A stretch of 64,000 nucleotides of DNA from Streptomyces zhaozhouensis. GTDB lineage: Bacteria > Actinomycetota > Actinomycetes > Streptomycetales > Streptomycetaceae. Position 1 is the stretch's first letter; each line of letters opens with the position of its first letter. The notes under the pieces are model-generated. The model was given only the letters and a program-made list of their open reading frames with translations. It was not told the origin of the DNA and made no database searches. The stretch is from contig NZ_OCNE01000024.1 in NCBI RefSeq assembly GCF_900230195.1, forward strand, positions 27,327 through 91,326, given 5' to 3'. This document shows, in pieces, positions 24,549 to 33,628 of this stretch. The position numbers and the translations under genes are program-made.

Positions 24549-25849
24549 GCCAGGCCAGCCTCTCGGAAGGAGTCGAGGTTCGGACGGATGGTCGCGGAGG
24601 GACCGGTGGTCCCGGCCACCGCGTCCAGGGTCTTCAGGCCGTCGCCGGTGTTGAGCACGACGGTGGTCGCCTCGGGGTCCAGCCGGCCGTCGGCGAGCAG
24701 TTTGCGGGTGACGCCGAGCGTCACGCCGCCCGCCGTCTCGGCGAAGATGCCCTCGGTCCTGGCCAGCAGCTTGATCGCGTCCACGATCCGGGCGTCGTCG
24801 ACGTCCTCGACCGCGCCGCCGGTGCGGCGGGCGATGTCCAGCACGTAGGGGCCGTCGGCCGGGTTCCCGATGGCCAGGGACTTGGCGATGGTGTCCGGCT
24901 TGACCGGGCGGACCACGTCGTGGCCGTCGCGGTAGGCGCGGGAGACCGGGGAGCAGCCCTCGGCCTGGGCGCCGAAGATCCGGTAGGGGCGGTCCTCGAC
25001 CAGCCCGAGCTGGATCAGTTCCTTCAAACCCTTGTCGATTTTCGTCAGTTGCGAGCCGGAAGCGATCGGAATCACCAGCTGGTCCGGCAGTTTCCAGCCA
25101 AGTTGCTCGCAGATCTCGTACGCCAGGGTCTTGGAGCCCTCGGCGTAGTACGGGCGGAGATTCACGTTGACGAAGCCCCAGCCCTCGCCGATCGGGTCGC
25201 CGATCAGCTCGCTGCAGAAGCGGTTCACGTCGTCGTAGGTGCCCTCGATGGCCACCAGGTCGCCGCCGTAGACGGCGGCCATGACGACCTTGCCCTGCTC
25301 CAGGTCGTGCGGGATGAAGACGCAGGAACGCAGCCCGGCGCGGGCGGCGGCGGCGCCCACGGCGCCGGCCAGGTTGCCGGTGGACGAGCAGGAGAGCGTG
25401 GTGAACCCGAAGGCGCGCGCCGCCTCCACCGCGTTGGCGACGACGCGGTCCTTGAACGAGTGGGTCGGGTTCGCCGAGTCGTCCTTGACGTAGAGGCCGC
25501 CGGTGACGCCCAGCTCGGCCGCGAGCCGGTCGGCGCGCACCAGCGGCGTGCAGCCGGGGTTGAGGTTCGGGTGGTCGGCGACGTCGGCGGGCACCGGCAG
25601 CAGCGGGGCGTAACGCCAGATGCTCTGCGGGCCGGCGGCGATGCGCGCTCGCAGCGCCTCGGGGTCGCCGGTGGGGAAGTCGTAGGCGATCTCCAGCGGG
25701 CCGAAACAGGAGGCACACGCGAAGATCGGGCCGAGCGGGAAGCGTTCCCCGCACTCGCGACAGGAAAGCGCGGCGGCGGGGCCGAGATCGACGTGCGCGG
25801 GCGGAACCGGGGCGCCTTCGGCGTGGTCGTCCGAGGTCAGCACAGACAT
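24545..25849 (-). CDS. metM: MetM: threonine-synthase-like O-phosphohomoserine-dependent homocysteine synthase
   Basis: The 434-residue fold-type II PLP enzyme reads as a threonine synthase. An N-terminal zinc ribbon has cysteines 30, 33, 45 and 48; the PLP lysine is K133 in NPTHSFKDRVV; SSTGNLAGAV and SGSQLT follow. Context argues against plain threonine synthesis: it is coupled to a sulfur carrier (ATGA overlap) and preceded by a SAM-I riboswitch. As I recall, such Streptomyces pairs (MetM/MetO) turn O-phosphohomoserine and thiocarboxylated carrier into homocysteine. No hom or thrB is adjacent. The ATG at 25849 follows GGAGAAGG, which abuts riboswitch helix P1. A true threonine synthase cannot be excluded from sequence alone. 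Confidence 0.82.
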   Translation of the reverse strand: MSVLTSDDHAEGAPVPPAHVDLGPAAALSCRECGERFPLGPIFACASCFGPLEIAYDFPTGDPEALRARIAAGPQSIWRYAPLLPVPADVADHPNLNPGCTPLVRADRLAAELGVTGGLYVKDDSANPTHSFKDRVVANAVEAARAFGFTTLSCSSTGNLAGAVGAAAARAGLRSCVFIPHDLEQGKVVMAAVYGGDLVAIEGTYDDVNRFCSELIGDPIGEGWGFVNVNLRPYYAEGSKTLAYEICEQLGWKLPDQLVIPIASGSQLTKIDKGLKELIQLGLVEDRPYRIFGAQAEGCSPVSRAYRDGHDVVRPVKPDTIAKSLAIGNPADGPYVLDIARRTGGAVEDVDDARIVDAIKLLARTEGIFAETAGGVTLGVTRKLLADGRLDPEATTVVLNTGDGLKTLDAVAGTTGPSATIRPNLDSFREAGLA

Positions 25850-25866
25850 GGGTACGAGGCCCTTCT

Positions 25867-26005
25867 CCTCATCTTCCCCGTGGCGGCTCTCGCCACGGGA
25901 CGGAATTGGCACCTGCCCCACCGGAGAGCCTCGTGCCGTCACGAGATCCGGTGGAAGGGTTGCCGGGGCTTCAACGGGCCGTTCCCTCTGCCCCTCTGGA
26001 TGAGC
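25867..26005 (-). promoter_or_regulatory. SAM-I (S-box) riboswitch upstream of metM
   Basis: Read on the minus strand, the leader holds the S-box hallmarks in order: CTCATCCAGAGGGGCAGAGG, GGCCCGTTGAAGCC, CCGGCAACC, a variable P3/P4 part, GGTGCCAATTCC and a closing GATGAGG. Helix P1 pairs 25999-26004 with 25868-25873. The metM Shine-Dalgarno GGAGAAGG (25861-25868) touches P1, and no terminator hairpin fits between it and the ATG. Control is therefore probably translational: SAM binding stabilises P1 and hides the ribosome site. Confidence 0.9.
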
Positions 26006-26248
26006 GGTATGCGGTTGTCGGCGCGGCGTCGGCCCGCGGTCCTGATGTGCGGTCCCGATATGCGGAGGACACCTGCGCTGTTCGAGACTGTAACGGACAC
26101 CCCGCACAATGGCTCGGGCCGTCCGCTCCGCGAGACAACCAGGGGAGATGACCAGAAATCCGGGCCACAGCGGGTTCGGGCACCCCGGAAAGGGGCAGAC
26201 GCGGCCATACGGATGAATACGTGGCCAAATCGAACAGGAGCGACATTC

Positions 26249-27214
26249 GTGCTGGAAGAGGCAGAGAAGTGGCTGACCCGCCGGTCCTGGGCCGTCACTG
26301 ACCGCTCGATACCGCAACTGCTGAACGCCAAGCGGGCAGCGGGCACGGCCGGCAGCATCAGCGTGGTCCTCCCCGCGCTCAACGAGGAGGCCACGGTGGG
26401 TGCCATCGTGGAGGCGCTGCGGCGCGACCTCATGGAGGACGTCCCACTGATCGACGAGTTGCTCGTGGTGGACTCCGGGTCCACCGACCGCACCTCCGAG
26501 GTGGCCGCGGCCGCCGGGGCGAAGGTCGTCCACCGCGACGAGATCCTGCCCCGCGTGCCGGCCGTCCCGGGCAAGGGCGAGGTGCTCTGGCGGTCGCTGC
26601 TGGCGACCAGCGGCGAGATCGTCTGTTTCGTCGACGCCGACCTGCGGGAGTTCGACTCGCGCCTGGTCTCGGGCACCATCGGTCCGCTGCTCACCGACCC
26701 GGAGGTCCAGCTGGTCAAGGCGATGTACGACCGGCCGCTCGGCGAACAGCCGGCCGGCGCCCGCCAGGGCGGACGGGTCACCGAGCTGGTCGCCCGACCG
26801 TTGCTGAACCTGCACTGGCCGCAGCTGGCCGGCGTGGTCCAGCCGCTGGGCGGCGAGTACGCGGCGCGCAGGTCGCTGCTGGAACGGCTGCCGTTCCCCG
26901 TCGGCTACGGCGTGGAGCTGGGCCTGCTGATCGACACGCTCAACCTGGTGGGCCTGGACGCCGTCGGGCAGGTCGACGTCGGCGAGCGCAAGCACCGCCA
27001 CCAGGACGGGCAGGCGCTCGGCCGGATGTCGGCGGCGATCATGCGGACCGCGCAGTGCCGGCTGCCGGGCAACGTGCTCCCCACGCGGCTGGGGCTGACC
27101 CAGTTCCAGCGGACCGAGGACGGCGGTTTCACGCCCGAGACGCACCCGATCCTGGCCGACGAACGACCACCGATGTCCACCATCCCCGAGTACGCCGCCC
27201 GGCAGGCCGCCTGA
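26249..27214 (+). CDS. gpgS: Glucosyl-3-phosphoglycerate synthase GpgS (GT81)
   Basis: The 321-residue glycosyltransferase has the GT-A opening SVVLPALNEEATVGAIVEAL, VVDSGSTDRT, a metal-binding VDAD at about 128-131, and GERKHRHQDGQALGRMSAAI, all typical of GpgS. The enzyme moves glucose from UDP- or GDP-glucose to 3-phosphoglycerate, the first step to glucosylglycerate and methylglucose lipopolysaccharides. The GTG at 26249 follows AGGAG with an eight-base spacer. It is divergent from the metM riboswitch and 159 bases upstream of otsA. No gpgP phosphatase is adjacent. Confidence 0.9.
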   Translation: MLEEAEKWLTRRSWAVTDRSIPQLLNAKRAAGTAGSISVVLPALNEEATVGAIVEALRRDLMEDVPLIDELLVVDSGSTDRTSEVAAAAGAKVVHRDEILPRVPAVPGKGEVLWRSLLATSGEIVCFVDADLREFDSRLVSGTIGPLLTDPEVQLVKAMYDRPLGEQPAGARQGGRVTELVARPLLNLHWPQLAGVVQPLGGEYAARRSLLERLPFPVGYGVELGLLIDTLNLVGLDAVGQVDVGERKHRHQDGQALGRMSAAIMRTAQCRLPGNVLPTRLGLTQFQRTEDGGFTPETHPILADERPPMSTIPEYAARQAA

Positions 27215-27373
27215 GCGGCCGGGTCGCCCCGGAGCCGGAGCGCCGGCTGTGACGTGGCACACGTTTCCCGCCCGTCACGGCTGGCTAGCCTCCTTCCGGC
27301 ATTCCCGGGAACGGCCCGCCCGCCGGGACGGTCACGGAAAGCGACCGGACGCCCACGAGGAGACCGAACGCCG

Positions 27374-28822
27374 ATGACCGTCGAGCCCCCTGAGACAGCC
27401 GGCCAGGTGCTGGTCGCCTCCAACCGCGGCCCGGTGAGCTACACCCGCCGGGACGACGGCGCGCTGGTCGCGCGGCGCGGCGGCGGGGGACTGGTCTCCG
27501 GGCTGAGCGCGCTGGGCCCCGACGCGGGCACCTGGGTCTGCGCCGCGCTCGGCGACGACGACCGCGCGGCGGCCGAGGCGCACGCCGGACGGCTGCCCGC
27601 CGAGGACACCGGCGGCCAGTCGGTGCGGATGCTGGACATTCCCCGCGAGACCTTCGAGGCCGCGTACAACGGCGTGGCCAACTCCGTGCTGTGGTTCGTC
27701 CACCACCTGCTGTACCAGACGCCGTTCGAGCCCGTCTTCGACGAGGAGTTCGAGGCCGGCTGGGGCCGTTACCGCGCCTACAACCGGGCGTTCGCCGACG
27801 CGCTCGCCGACGAGGCGGCCGAGGGCGCCGCGGTGCTGGTGCAGGACTACCATCTGGCGCTCGTCCCGGGACTGCTGGCCAAGCGCCGGCCCGACCTGCG
27901 GATCGGGCACTTCTCCCACACCCCGTGGGCGCCGCCCGAGCTGTTCCGCGTGCTGCCCGACGACATCGCGCGCGAGCTGCTGCTCGGCATCCTGGGCGGC
28001 GACCGGGCGGCGTTCCTCACGCACCGCTGGGCGCGGGCGTTCACGGAGTGCTGCGCGGCGCTGCTGGGCGCGGAGGTCGCGGAGGGCACGGTGACCCACC
28101 AGGGGCGCACCACGCGGATCGGGGTGCACGGGCTCGGCGCCGACGCCGAGTTCCTGCGGGAGCGCGCGTCGCGTCCCGACGTGGACGAGCGCCTCGCCGA
28201 GCTGCGCGAGCGGGTCGGTCCCGACCGCTCGACGATCGTGCGGGTGGACCGCACGGAGCTGTCGAAGAACATCGTGCGCGGGCTGCTCGCCTACCGCAGG
28301 CTGCTCACCGACCGGCCCGAGTGGCACGGCCGCGTCACCCACATCGCGTTCGCCTACCCGTCCCGTCAGGACCTGGCGGTCTACCGCGCCTACACGGAGG
28401 AGGTCTCGCGGGTCGCCGAGGCGATCAACGCGGACTTCGGCCGGGACGACTGGACGCCGGTGGTGCTGCACGTCAAGGACGACTTCGCGCGTTCGCTGGC
28501 CGCCTACCGGATGGCGGACGTGGCACTGGTCAACCCGATCAGGGACGGGATGAACCTGGTCGCCAAGGAGATCCCGGTGGTCTCCGAACGGGGCTGCGCG
28601 CTGGTGCTCTCCCGGGAGGCGGGCGCGGCGGAGGAGCTGGGCGGCGACGCGCTGCTGGTCAACCCGTACGACATCGCCGGCACGGCGGAGGCGCTGCACC
28701 GCGCCCTGACGATGGACCACGCGACGCGCACCACCCACACGGACCGCCTCACGAGAGCCGCGACGGCCCTCCCCCCGACGGACTGGTTCCTGGCCCAACT
28801 CACCGCCCTGCGCGGCCTGTAA
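27374..28822 (+). CDS. otsA: Trehalose-6-phosphate synthase OtsA (GT20)
   Basis: The 482-residue GT20 enzyme joins UDP/ADP-glucose and glucose-6-phosphate. Motifs include SNRGPVSY and GGGGLVSGLSAL at the N-terminus, VQDYHLALVPGLL, FSHTPWAPPELFRVLP, the sugar-nucleotide-binding RVDRTELSKNI, and VNPIRDGMNLVAKE. The ATG at 27374 has a GGAG site about 11 bases upstream. OtsB lies at 10.4 kb, so the two steps are not in one operon. The gene is followed by a 105-bp tandem repeat rather than a simple terminator. Confidence 0.93.
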   Translation: MTVEPPETAGQVLVASNRGPVSYTRRDDGALVARRGGGGLVSGLSALGPDAGTWVCAALGDDDRAAAEAHAGRLPAEDTGGQSVRMLDIPRETFEAAYNGVANSVLWFVHHLLYQTPFEPVFDEEFEAGWGRYRAYNRAFADALADEAAEGAAVLVQDYHLALVPGLLAKRRPDLRIGHFSHTPWAPPELFRVLPDDIARELLLGILGGDRAAFLTHRWARAFTECCAALLGAEVAEGTVTHQGRTTRIGVHGLGADAEFLRERASRPDVDERLAELRERVGPDRSTIVRVDRTELSKNIVRGLLAYRRLLTDRPEWHGRVTHIAFAYPSRQDLAVYRAYTEEVSRVAEAINADFGRDDWTPVVLHVKDDFARSLAAYRMADVALVNPIRDGMNLVAKEIPVVSERGCALVLSREAGAAEELGGDALLVNPYDIAGTAEALHRALTMDHATRTTHTDRLTRAATALPPTDWFLAQLTALRGL

Positions 28823-28845
28823 CGGGGGCGGCTGCCTCACCCGCC

Positions 28846-29192
28846 TGGCCCGGCTCGGTGGTCGCCGAGGCCCGCCAAGGGCGGCTTCGGGGGGCGCGGG
28901 GAACTGCGCGGGTAACCAGTCACCGTGTGGCAGTCGACGACCCACCCGTCTGGCCCGGCTCGGTGGTCGCCGCGGCCCGCCAAGGGCGGCTTTGGGGGGC
29001 GCGGGGAACTGCGCGGGTAACCAGTCACCGTGTGGTAGTCGACGACCCACCCGTCTGGCCCGGCTCGGTGGTCGCCGCGGCCCGCCAAGGGCGGCTTTGG
29101 GGGGCGCGGGGAACTGCGCGGGTAACCAGCCACCGTGTGGCAGTCGACGACTCACCCGTCTGGCCCGGCTCGGTGGTCGCCGCGGCCCGCCA
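28846..29192. repeat. 105-bp tandem repeat, 3.3 copies
   Basis: Three near-identical 105-base units (28846-28950, 28951-29055, 29056-29160) and a truncated fourth (29161-29192) fill the gap between otsA and the next gene. Each unit contains the CGCGGGGAACTGCGCG core of the dispersed family plus CAAGGGCGGCTT and GTCGACGACCC segments. Units differ at only a few positions (for example GGCTTCGG versus GGCTTTGG), so the expansion is recent. The unit length is a multiple of three, which creates spurious reading frames. No gene is supported. Confidence 0.9.
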
Positions 29193-29201
29193 CGAGTGGA
29201 A

Positions 29202-31664
29202 TCACTCGACCGCGACCGCGACCGCGCCGGAGATCCTGTGGAGCGGATACGTACGGACCTCGTCCGCCGTGTGGTCGAAGGCGGTGACGAAGCCGGCGTC
29301 CACCCGCACCGGGCTGAGCACGTGGTGGCCGGCCACCCCGTCGGCCCCGACATAGCCGATCGCGACCAGCCCGCCGGAGGCCGCCGCCGCGCGCAGCGTG
29401 GCCAGCGTCTCCTCCGCCGACGTGCGGGGCGGCGGTCCCACCGCCTCCGGAACCCGCGCGCCCCGGGCGCCGTGCGCGCCGTGCGCGCCCTGCCCGCCCC
29501 GGGCACCCCGCGTGCCCTCCGCACCGGCCCCCGCCGCCGCGTGGTCCCCCGCGCGCACCGCGCGCACGGCCGCGGCCAACAGCCCGTCGTCGGCGGGCGG
29601 CGGCGCGTCCGGCGCCGGCACGGGCGCGCTGCGCGCCGGCGTGCGGCGCGGCTCCGCGCTCAGCGTCACCACCGCGCCCTCCGTCGTCTCGGCCGCCGGG
29701 GCGAGCCCCCACTCGCGCAGCCGCAGCAGCAACTGGTCAGGTGACAGGTCGGAGACCAGCACCGTGGGGGCGATCCGCCGCAGCCGCAGCGGCTCGTACC
29801 GTCGGTCGGCGAGCAGTTGCCCCAGCGCCGTCTCGTCCTCGGACCGCAGATAGCTGCCGGCCGCGCCGACCCGCAGCCGGCCGTGGCGCCTGGCCACGTC
29901 GTCCACCAGGTAGTCCAGCGGCTGCGGCACCGGCGTGCGGGAGACCTCGGCGAGGAAGGCGTGCAGCGCGTCCGTCGTCCAGCCGGCGTCCAGCGCGCGG
30001 CGGATCGATCCCGGTGTGAACCGGTAGACCGTGGCGCCGCCCGTCGACTCCACGTCGGCGGCGAGCGCCATCGTCGCCCGCAGGTCCCTGCGGAGGGGGC
30101 CCGGTGCCACCGCCGTCAGGTCGGCCTGGAGCAGCACCTGGTCGACCGGTTCAGGGAAGAGCGGTCCCAGCAGTTCGGCGGCCTCGGCCGGTCGCGGCCG
30201 GGGGCCCAGCAGCGGCCTGGCGTAGGAGGCCAACGCGCCGCGCCCGGTGACCCCCAGCGCCTCGGCCTCGCCGAGCGCCGCCTCGGTCAGCCGGTGCCGG
30301 GGCTCGGTGCCAAGCCGCCGGGGCCACTCCCAGTCCAGCCGGGCGCGCACCGCCGCCGGGTCGGCGGCGCCGCCCGGCGGCAGCGTGGCGAGCAGCGCGA
30401 GGACCCGGTGCCGCAGCGCCGCCACCGGGCCCCGGTCCAGGCCGCTGCCGAGGGCGGCCAGCAGCCGGCCCTTGCCGTCGCGGGTGCCGACGAGCGACGG
30501 CACCCGCGTGCCGGCCAGCCACGCGGTGGCCAGCCGCAGCCAGCGTTCGCCGGTGGGCGCGGTCAGCCAGTCGTCGTAGGCGGGGGTGGGCGCGTAGCGT
30601 TCGTCTGCCGCGCCGTCGGAGGCCAGCAGACCGGCGGCGTAGGCGAGTTCGAGCCAGAAGACCGCCTCCGGCTCCGGGACGTCCAGGATGACGGCGGCGC
30701 GTTTCAGCTCCCGCACGCCGAGGCCGCCGGCGCGCAGCACCGGCGGACCCTCCGCCTCCCAGGCCGTCAGCAGCTTCTCCAGCACGTCCAACGCGCGCAG
30801 CGCGGCGCCGGCCGCCGTCGCGTCGACGAGCTCGGCCGGGTGCTCGGCGACGGCCGGCACCGCCGGGGGCTCGGGGCGCGGGTCCCGGTGTGCGCGCCCC
30901 CCGCGCAGGGTGAGCGCCACCTCGCGCGGCAGCACCACCGTGCCCGGCTGGGTGGGCATCAGCAGTCCCCGGTCGAGGAGCCAGCGCAGCGGCGCGCCGG
31001 CGCGCGCCGCCTCGGGACCGCTGCCGAGGGTGCCGTAGGGCGGGCCCCAGGTCAGCCGGTCCAGGGTGGCGGTCGCACCCTCCGGCGCCTCGGCGAGGAG
31101 CGCGGCCAGCCGCTCGCGGTCGCCGAAGAGCGCGGCGAGCGCGCCGATCGCGCTCACCGGGTCGTGGGTGGCCGGCAGCCCGCAGGCGGCCAGCAGCTGC
31201 TGGGTGCGGCTCGGCGCCATCCCGGCGGCGGCCTCGGCCAGCGTCGGTCCGAGCCCGGTGGCGCTCGGCCGGCCGGCGCTCGGCGCCAGCAACTCCTGCG
31301 CGGTCCGCACCAGTCGCAGCCCGTCGTCCCTGCCCCACAGCAGGGCCCGGGAGCGCAGTGTCGCCAGCGCCTCCGCCAACCGGTCCCCACCGCCGGGCAG
31401 CAGCTCCTCCAGCGCGCGTGGTGAACAGGGGCGCTCGGCGATGGCCAGCGCTTCCGCCGTCTGAAGGGTGAAGGTGTCCAGATGCTCCAGGGCGCGCACC
31501 ACGGAGGCCCGCGCGCCGGCGCGCGTGGCCAGTTGGGAGAGGTCGCCCGGCAGGGGGGACAGCAGGTCGGGGCGGGCGCGCAGCAGCTCGGACAGCTCCT
31601 CGTCGGAACGGGAGCGCAGTTCGTCGGCGAGGGTGCGCGGGCTGTCGGTGGAACCGCTGGTCAT
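29202..31664 (-). CDS. Helicase-associated (Helicase_C_3/XPB partner) protein
   Basis: The 820-residue protein lacks Walker motifs. It starts MTSGSTDSPRTLADELRSRS and contains leucine-rich helical repeats; its C-terminal half carries VDQVLLQADLTAVAPGPL, PQPLDYLVDDVARRHGRLRV and APTVLVSDLSPDQLLLRLRE. These are typical of the helicase-associated protein found next to XPB helicases in actinobacteria. A low-complexity Gly/Ala/Arg segment (about 690-720) precedes a final WYL-like module (GLVAIGYVGADG). The ATG at 31664 begins the conserved region; longer upstream frames run through a promoter-like gap. In this window the XPB gene lies 16 kb away. Confidence 0.85.
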   Translation of the reverse strand: MTSGSTDSPRTLADELRSRSDEELSELLRARPDLLSPLPGDLSQLATRAGARASVVRALEHLDTFTLQTAEALAIAERPCSPRALEELLPGGGDRLAEALATLRSRALLWGRDDGLRLVRTAQELLAPSAGRPSATGLGPTLAEAAAGMAPSRTQQLLAACGLPATHDPVSAIGALAALFGDRERLAALLAEAPEGATATLDRLTWGPPYGTLGSGPEAARAGAPLRWLLDRGLLMPTQPGTVVLPREVALTLRGGRAHRDPRPEPPAVPAVAEHPAELVDATAAGAALRALDVLEKLLTAWEAEGPPVLRAGGLGVRELKRAAVILDVPEPEAVFWLELAYAAGLLASDGAADERYAPTPAYDDWLTAPTGERWLRLATAWLAGTRVPSLVGTRDGKGRLLAALGSGLDRGPVAALRHRVLALLATLPPGGAADPAAVRARLDWEWPRRLGTEPRHRLTEAALGEAEALGVTGRGALASYARPLLGPRPRPAEAAELLGPLFPEPVDQVLLQADLTAVAPGPLRRDLRATMALAADVESTGGATVYRFTPGSIRRALDAGWTTDALHAFLAEVSRTPVPQPLDYLVDDVARRHGRLRVGAAGSYLRSEDETALGQLLADRRYEPLRLRRIAPTVLVSDLSPDQLLLRLREWGLAPAAETTEGAVVTLSAEPRRTPARSAPVPAPDAPPPADDGLLAAAVRAVRAGDHAAAGAGAEGTRGARGGQGAHGAHGARGARVPEAVGPPPRTSAEETLATLRAAAASGGLVAIGYVGADGVAGHHVLSPVRVDAGFVTAFDHTADEVRTYPLHRISGAVAVAVE

Positions 31665-31853
31665 CCTGCCAACCGTAGCGGCAGTCGGTGCCAGGTGACA
31701 TGGCCAGGGAAGTTCAGCGCGTCGGCTGAACCGTTTTTGTAGGACGACTGCCCCGGGGCAACCATGCCATCCAGTGCCTTTCCGGCGAGTGGACTGCCGA
31801 GGTCGGAGCGCGGCAGACTCGGGAAACCAGTCAACGGAAGGACCTGATCCACA

Positions 31854-32708
31854 ATGCCGCCGAGGGAGAACCCGACCGCCCGACAGGCCCGACTTGGCGC
31901 CGAGTTGCGCAAGTTGAGGGTGGCGGCAGGGCATACCGCGCGTGAGACGGCGGCGATGCTGGGCACGGATCAGGGAAAGATCAGCCACATAGAGTCCGGA
32001 CGCATCGGCGTCAGCGAGGAACGCATCCGCAAGCTGGCCGACTTCTACGGCTGCGTGGACGAGGCGCTGCTCGAAGCGCTCTGCGCGATCGCCAGGGAGC
32101 ACCGTGGCCAATTCTGGTGGGACGAATATCGTGGCACCCTTGCCTCCCAGTATCTGGCGGTAGCCGAGCTGGAGCATCACGCCACCGCGATGCGCACCCT
32201 CCAGACCGTGACGGTGCCGGGGTTGCTCCAGACCGAGGACTACGCGCGGGCGCTCTTCAGGGGCGGGCTGCCCGAGCCCACCGAGGAGCAGATCGACGTG
32301 CGGGTGGCGCACCGGATGCGCCGCAAGGCGGTGCTGGAACGCGAGGACCCGCCGGAGTTCTCCGCGTTCCTCCACGAGGCGGCGCTGCACATGCGGTTCG
32401 GCGGCCGGAAGGTGGCACGGCGTCAGCTGGAGACGCTGATGGAGGCGGCCGACATGCCGCGGGTGACGGTGCGGGTCATCCCGTTCACCAACGAGGACTT
32501 CTACGAGGTCACCCAGCCGATGCTCTACATCCACGGGGTGGTGCCGCAGCTGGACACCGTGCTGGTGGACGGACCGACCGGCGGGGGGCTGCTGGGCGCG
32601 GACGAGGAGTTGGCGCACTACCGGATCTTCTTCGGGCGCGCCACGGCGCGGTCCCTGGAGCCGGAGGAGTCACGGCAGTTGATCCACCACATCGCCAGAA
32701 CGCTCTGA
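31854..32708 (+). CDS. XRE-family regulator with DUF5753 domain
   Basis: The 284-residue protein has an N-terminal XRE helix-turn-helix (about 12-66: LRVAAGHTARETAAMLGTDQ, then GKISHIESGR) and a C-terminal DUF5753 domain (about 95-275: MRTLQTVTVPGLLQTEDYAR, FLHEAALHMRFGG). Streptomycetes carry dozens, often paired with a DUF397 gene; none adjoins this one. The bald-type regulator WhiJ belongs here. The ATG at 31854 follows GGAAGGA with a short spacer. A hairpin separates it from pstB. Confidence 0.9.
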   Translation: MPPRENPTARQARLGAELRKLRVAAGHTARETAAMLGTDQGKISHIESGRIGVSEERIRKLADFYGCVDEALLEALCAIAREHRGQFWWDEYRGTLASQYLAVAELEHHATAMRTLQTVTVPGLLQTEDYARALFRGGLPEPTEEQIDVRVAHRMRRKAVLEREDPPEFSAFLHEAALHMRFGGRKVARRQLETLMEAADMPRVTVRVIPFTNEDFYEVTQPMLYIHGVVPQLDTVLVDGPTGGGLLGADEELAHYRIFFGRATARSLEPEESRQLIHHIARTL

Positions 32709-32743
32709 ACCGCGCCGGCGCACCGCGGGGAAGACGTTTTCCC

Positions 32744-32774
32744 GCGTGCCCGCCCCCGCCGGGGCCGGGCACGC
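32744..32774. terminator. Bidirectional terminator between XRE gene and pstB
   Basis: A perfect nine-base stem (32744-32752 with 32766-32774) is extended by an inner C-run/G-run pairing. It lies between two convergent stop codons. Confidence 0.7.
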
Positions 32775-32787
32775 GGGGCGCGTCCCG

Positions 32788-33567
32788 TCAGCCGAAGCGG
32801 CCGGAGACGTAGTCCTCGGTCGCCTTGTTGCTCGGCGTGGAGAAGATCCTGGTCGTCTCGTCCATCTCGACCAGGCCGCCGGGCTCGCCGATCGACTTCA
32901 GGTTGAAGAAGCCCGTCACGTCGCTGACCCGCGCCGCCTGCTGCATGTTGTGGGTCACGATGACGATCGTGTACTCCTCCTTCAGCTCCAGCATCAGGTC
33001 CTCGATCGCCTGCGTGGAGATCGGGTCGAGCGCCGAGCAGGGCTCGTCCATCAGCAGCACGTCGGGCTGGACCGCGACGGCGCGCGCGATGCACAGCCGC
33101 TGCTGCTGGCCGCCGGAGAGCCCGGAACCGGGCCGCTTCAGCCGGTCCTTGACCTCGTCCCAGAGGTTGGCCGACCGCAGCGAACGCTCCACCAGCGCGT
33201 CCATCTCGGACTTCTTCATCCGCTTGTTGTTGAGCCGGACGCCGGCCACCACGTTGTCGTAGATCGACATCGTGGGGAACGGGTTGGGCCGCTGGAAGAC
33301 CATCCCGATGTGCCGGCGGACCGCGACCGGGTCGACCTGCGCGCCGTAGAGGTCGTTGCCGTCCATCAGCACCTTGCCCTCGACCCTGGCCTTCGGCACC
33401 AGCTCGTGCATCCGGTTCAGGGTGCGCAGGAACGTGGACTTGCCGCAGCCCGAGGGCCCGATCAGGGCGGTCACCGAGCGCGGTTCTATCGTCATGGAGA
33501 CGCCCTGCACGGCCAGGAACTTGTCGTAGTAGATGTCGAGGTCCTTGACCTCGATGCGCTTGGCCAC
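32788..33567 (-). CDS. pstB: Phosphate ABC transporter ATP-binding protein PstB
   Basis: The 259-residue ATPase has Walker A GPSGCGKST, the signature LSGGQQQRLCIARA, Walker B VLLMDEP followed by the PstB-typical CSALDPIST, and THNMQQAARVSD. It drives the high-affinity phosphate importer from the cytoplasmic face. The GTG at 33567 (VAKRIEVKDLDIYYDKF) gives the usual family length. An earlier ATG at 33615 would add 16 unconserved residues. It is the last gene of pstSCAB, 61 bases after pstA. Confidence 0.95.
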   Translation of the reverse strand: MAKRIEVKDLDIYYDKFLAVQGVSMTIEPRSVTALIGPSGCGKSTFLRTLNRMHELVPKARVEGKVLMDGNDLYGAQVDPVAVRRHIGMVFQRPNPFPTMSIYDNVVAGVRLNNKRMKKSEMDALVERSLRSANLWDEVKDRLKRPGSGLSGGQQQRLCIARAVAVQPDVLLMDEPCSALDPISTQAIEDLMLELKEEYTIVIVTHNMQQAARVSDVTGFFNLKSIGEPGGLVEMDETTRIFSTPSNKATEDYVSGRFG

Positions 33568-33628
33568 TGTGCTTCGCTTCCTCTTCGTGTCCGGTGTGGA
33601 CTGGTGTGAACCCAACTCCCGGCGGCCG

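Noticed and set aside
24545..25849. Plain threonine synthase (thrC) call
   Set aside because: The protein family fits, but the SAM-I riboswitch and the coupled sulfur carrier point to homocysteine synthesis. The alternative is kept as a caveat in the entry.
28837..29192. 35-residue repeat protein encoded in the 105-bp array
   Set aside because: The unit length of 105 is a multiple of three, so any frame repeats. There is no ribosome-binding site, and the composition is arginine/proline-rich.
28846..29192. CRISPR array
   Set aside because: The repeats are contiguous 105-bp units without unique spacers, and no cas gene is in the window.
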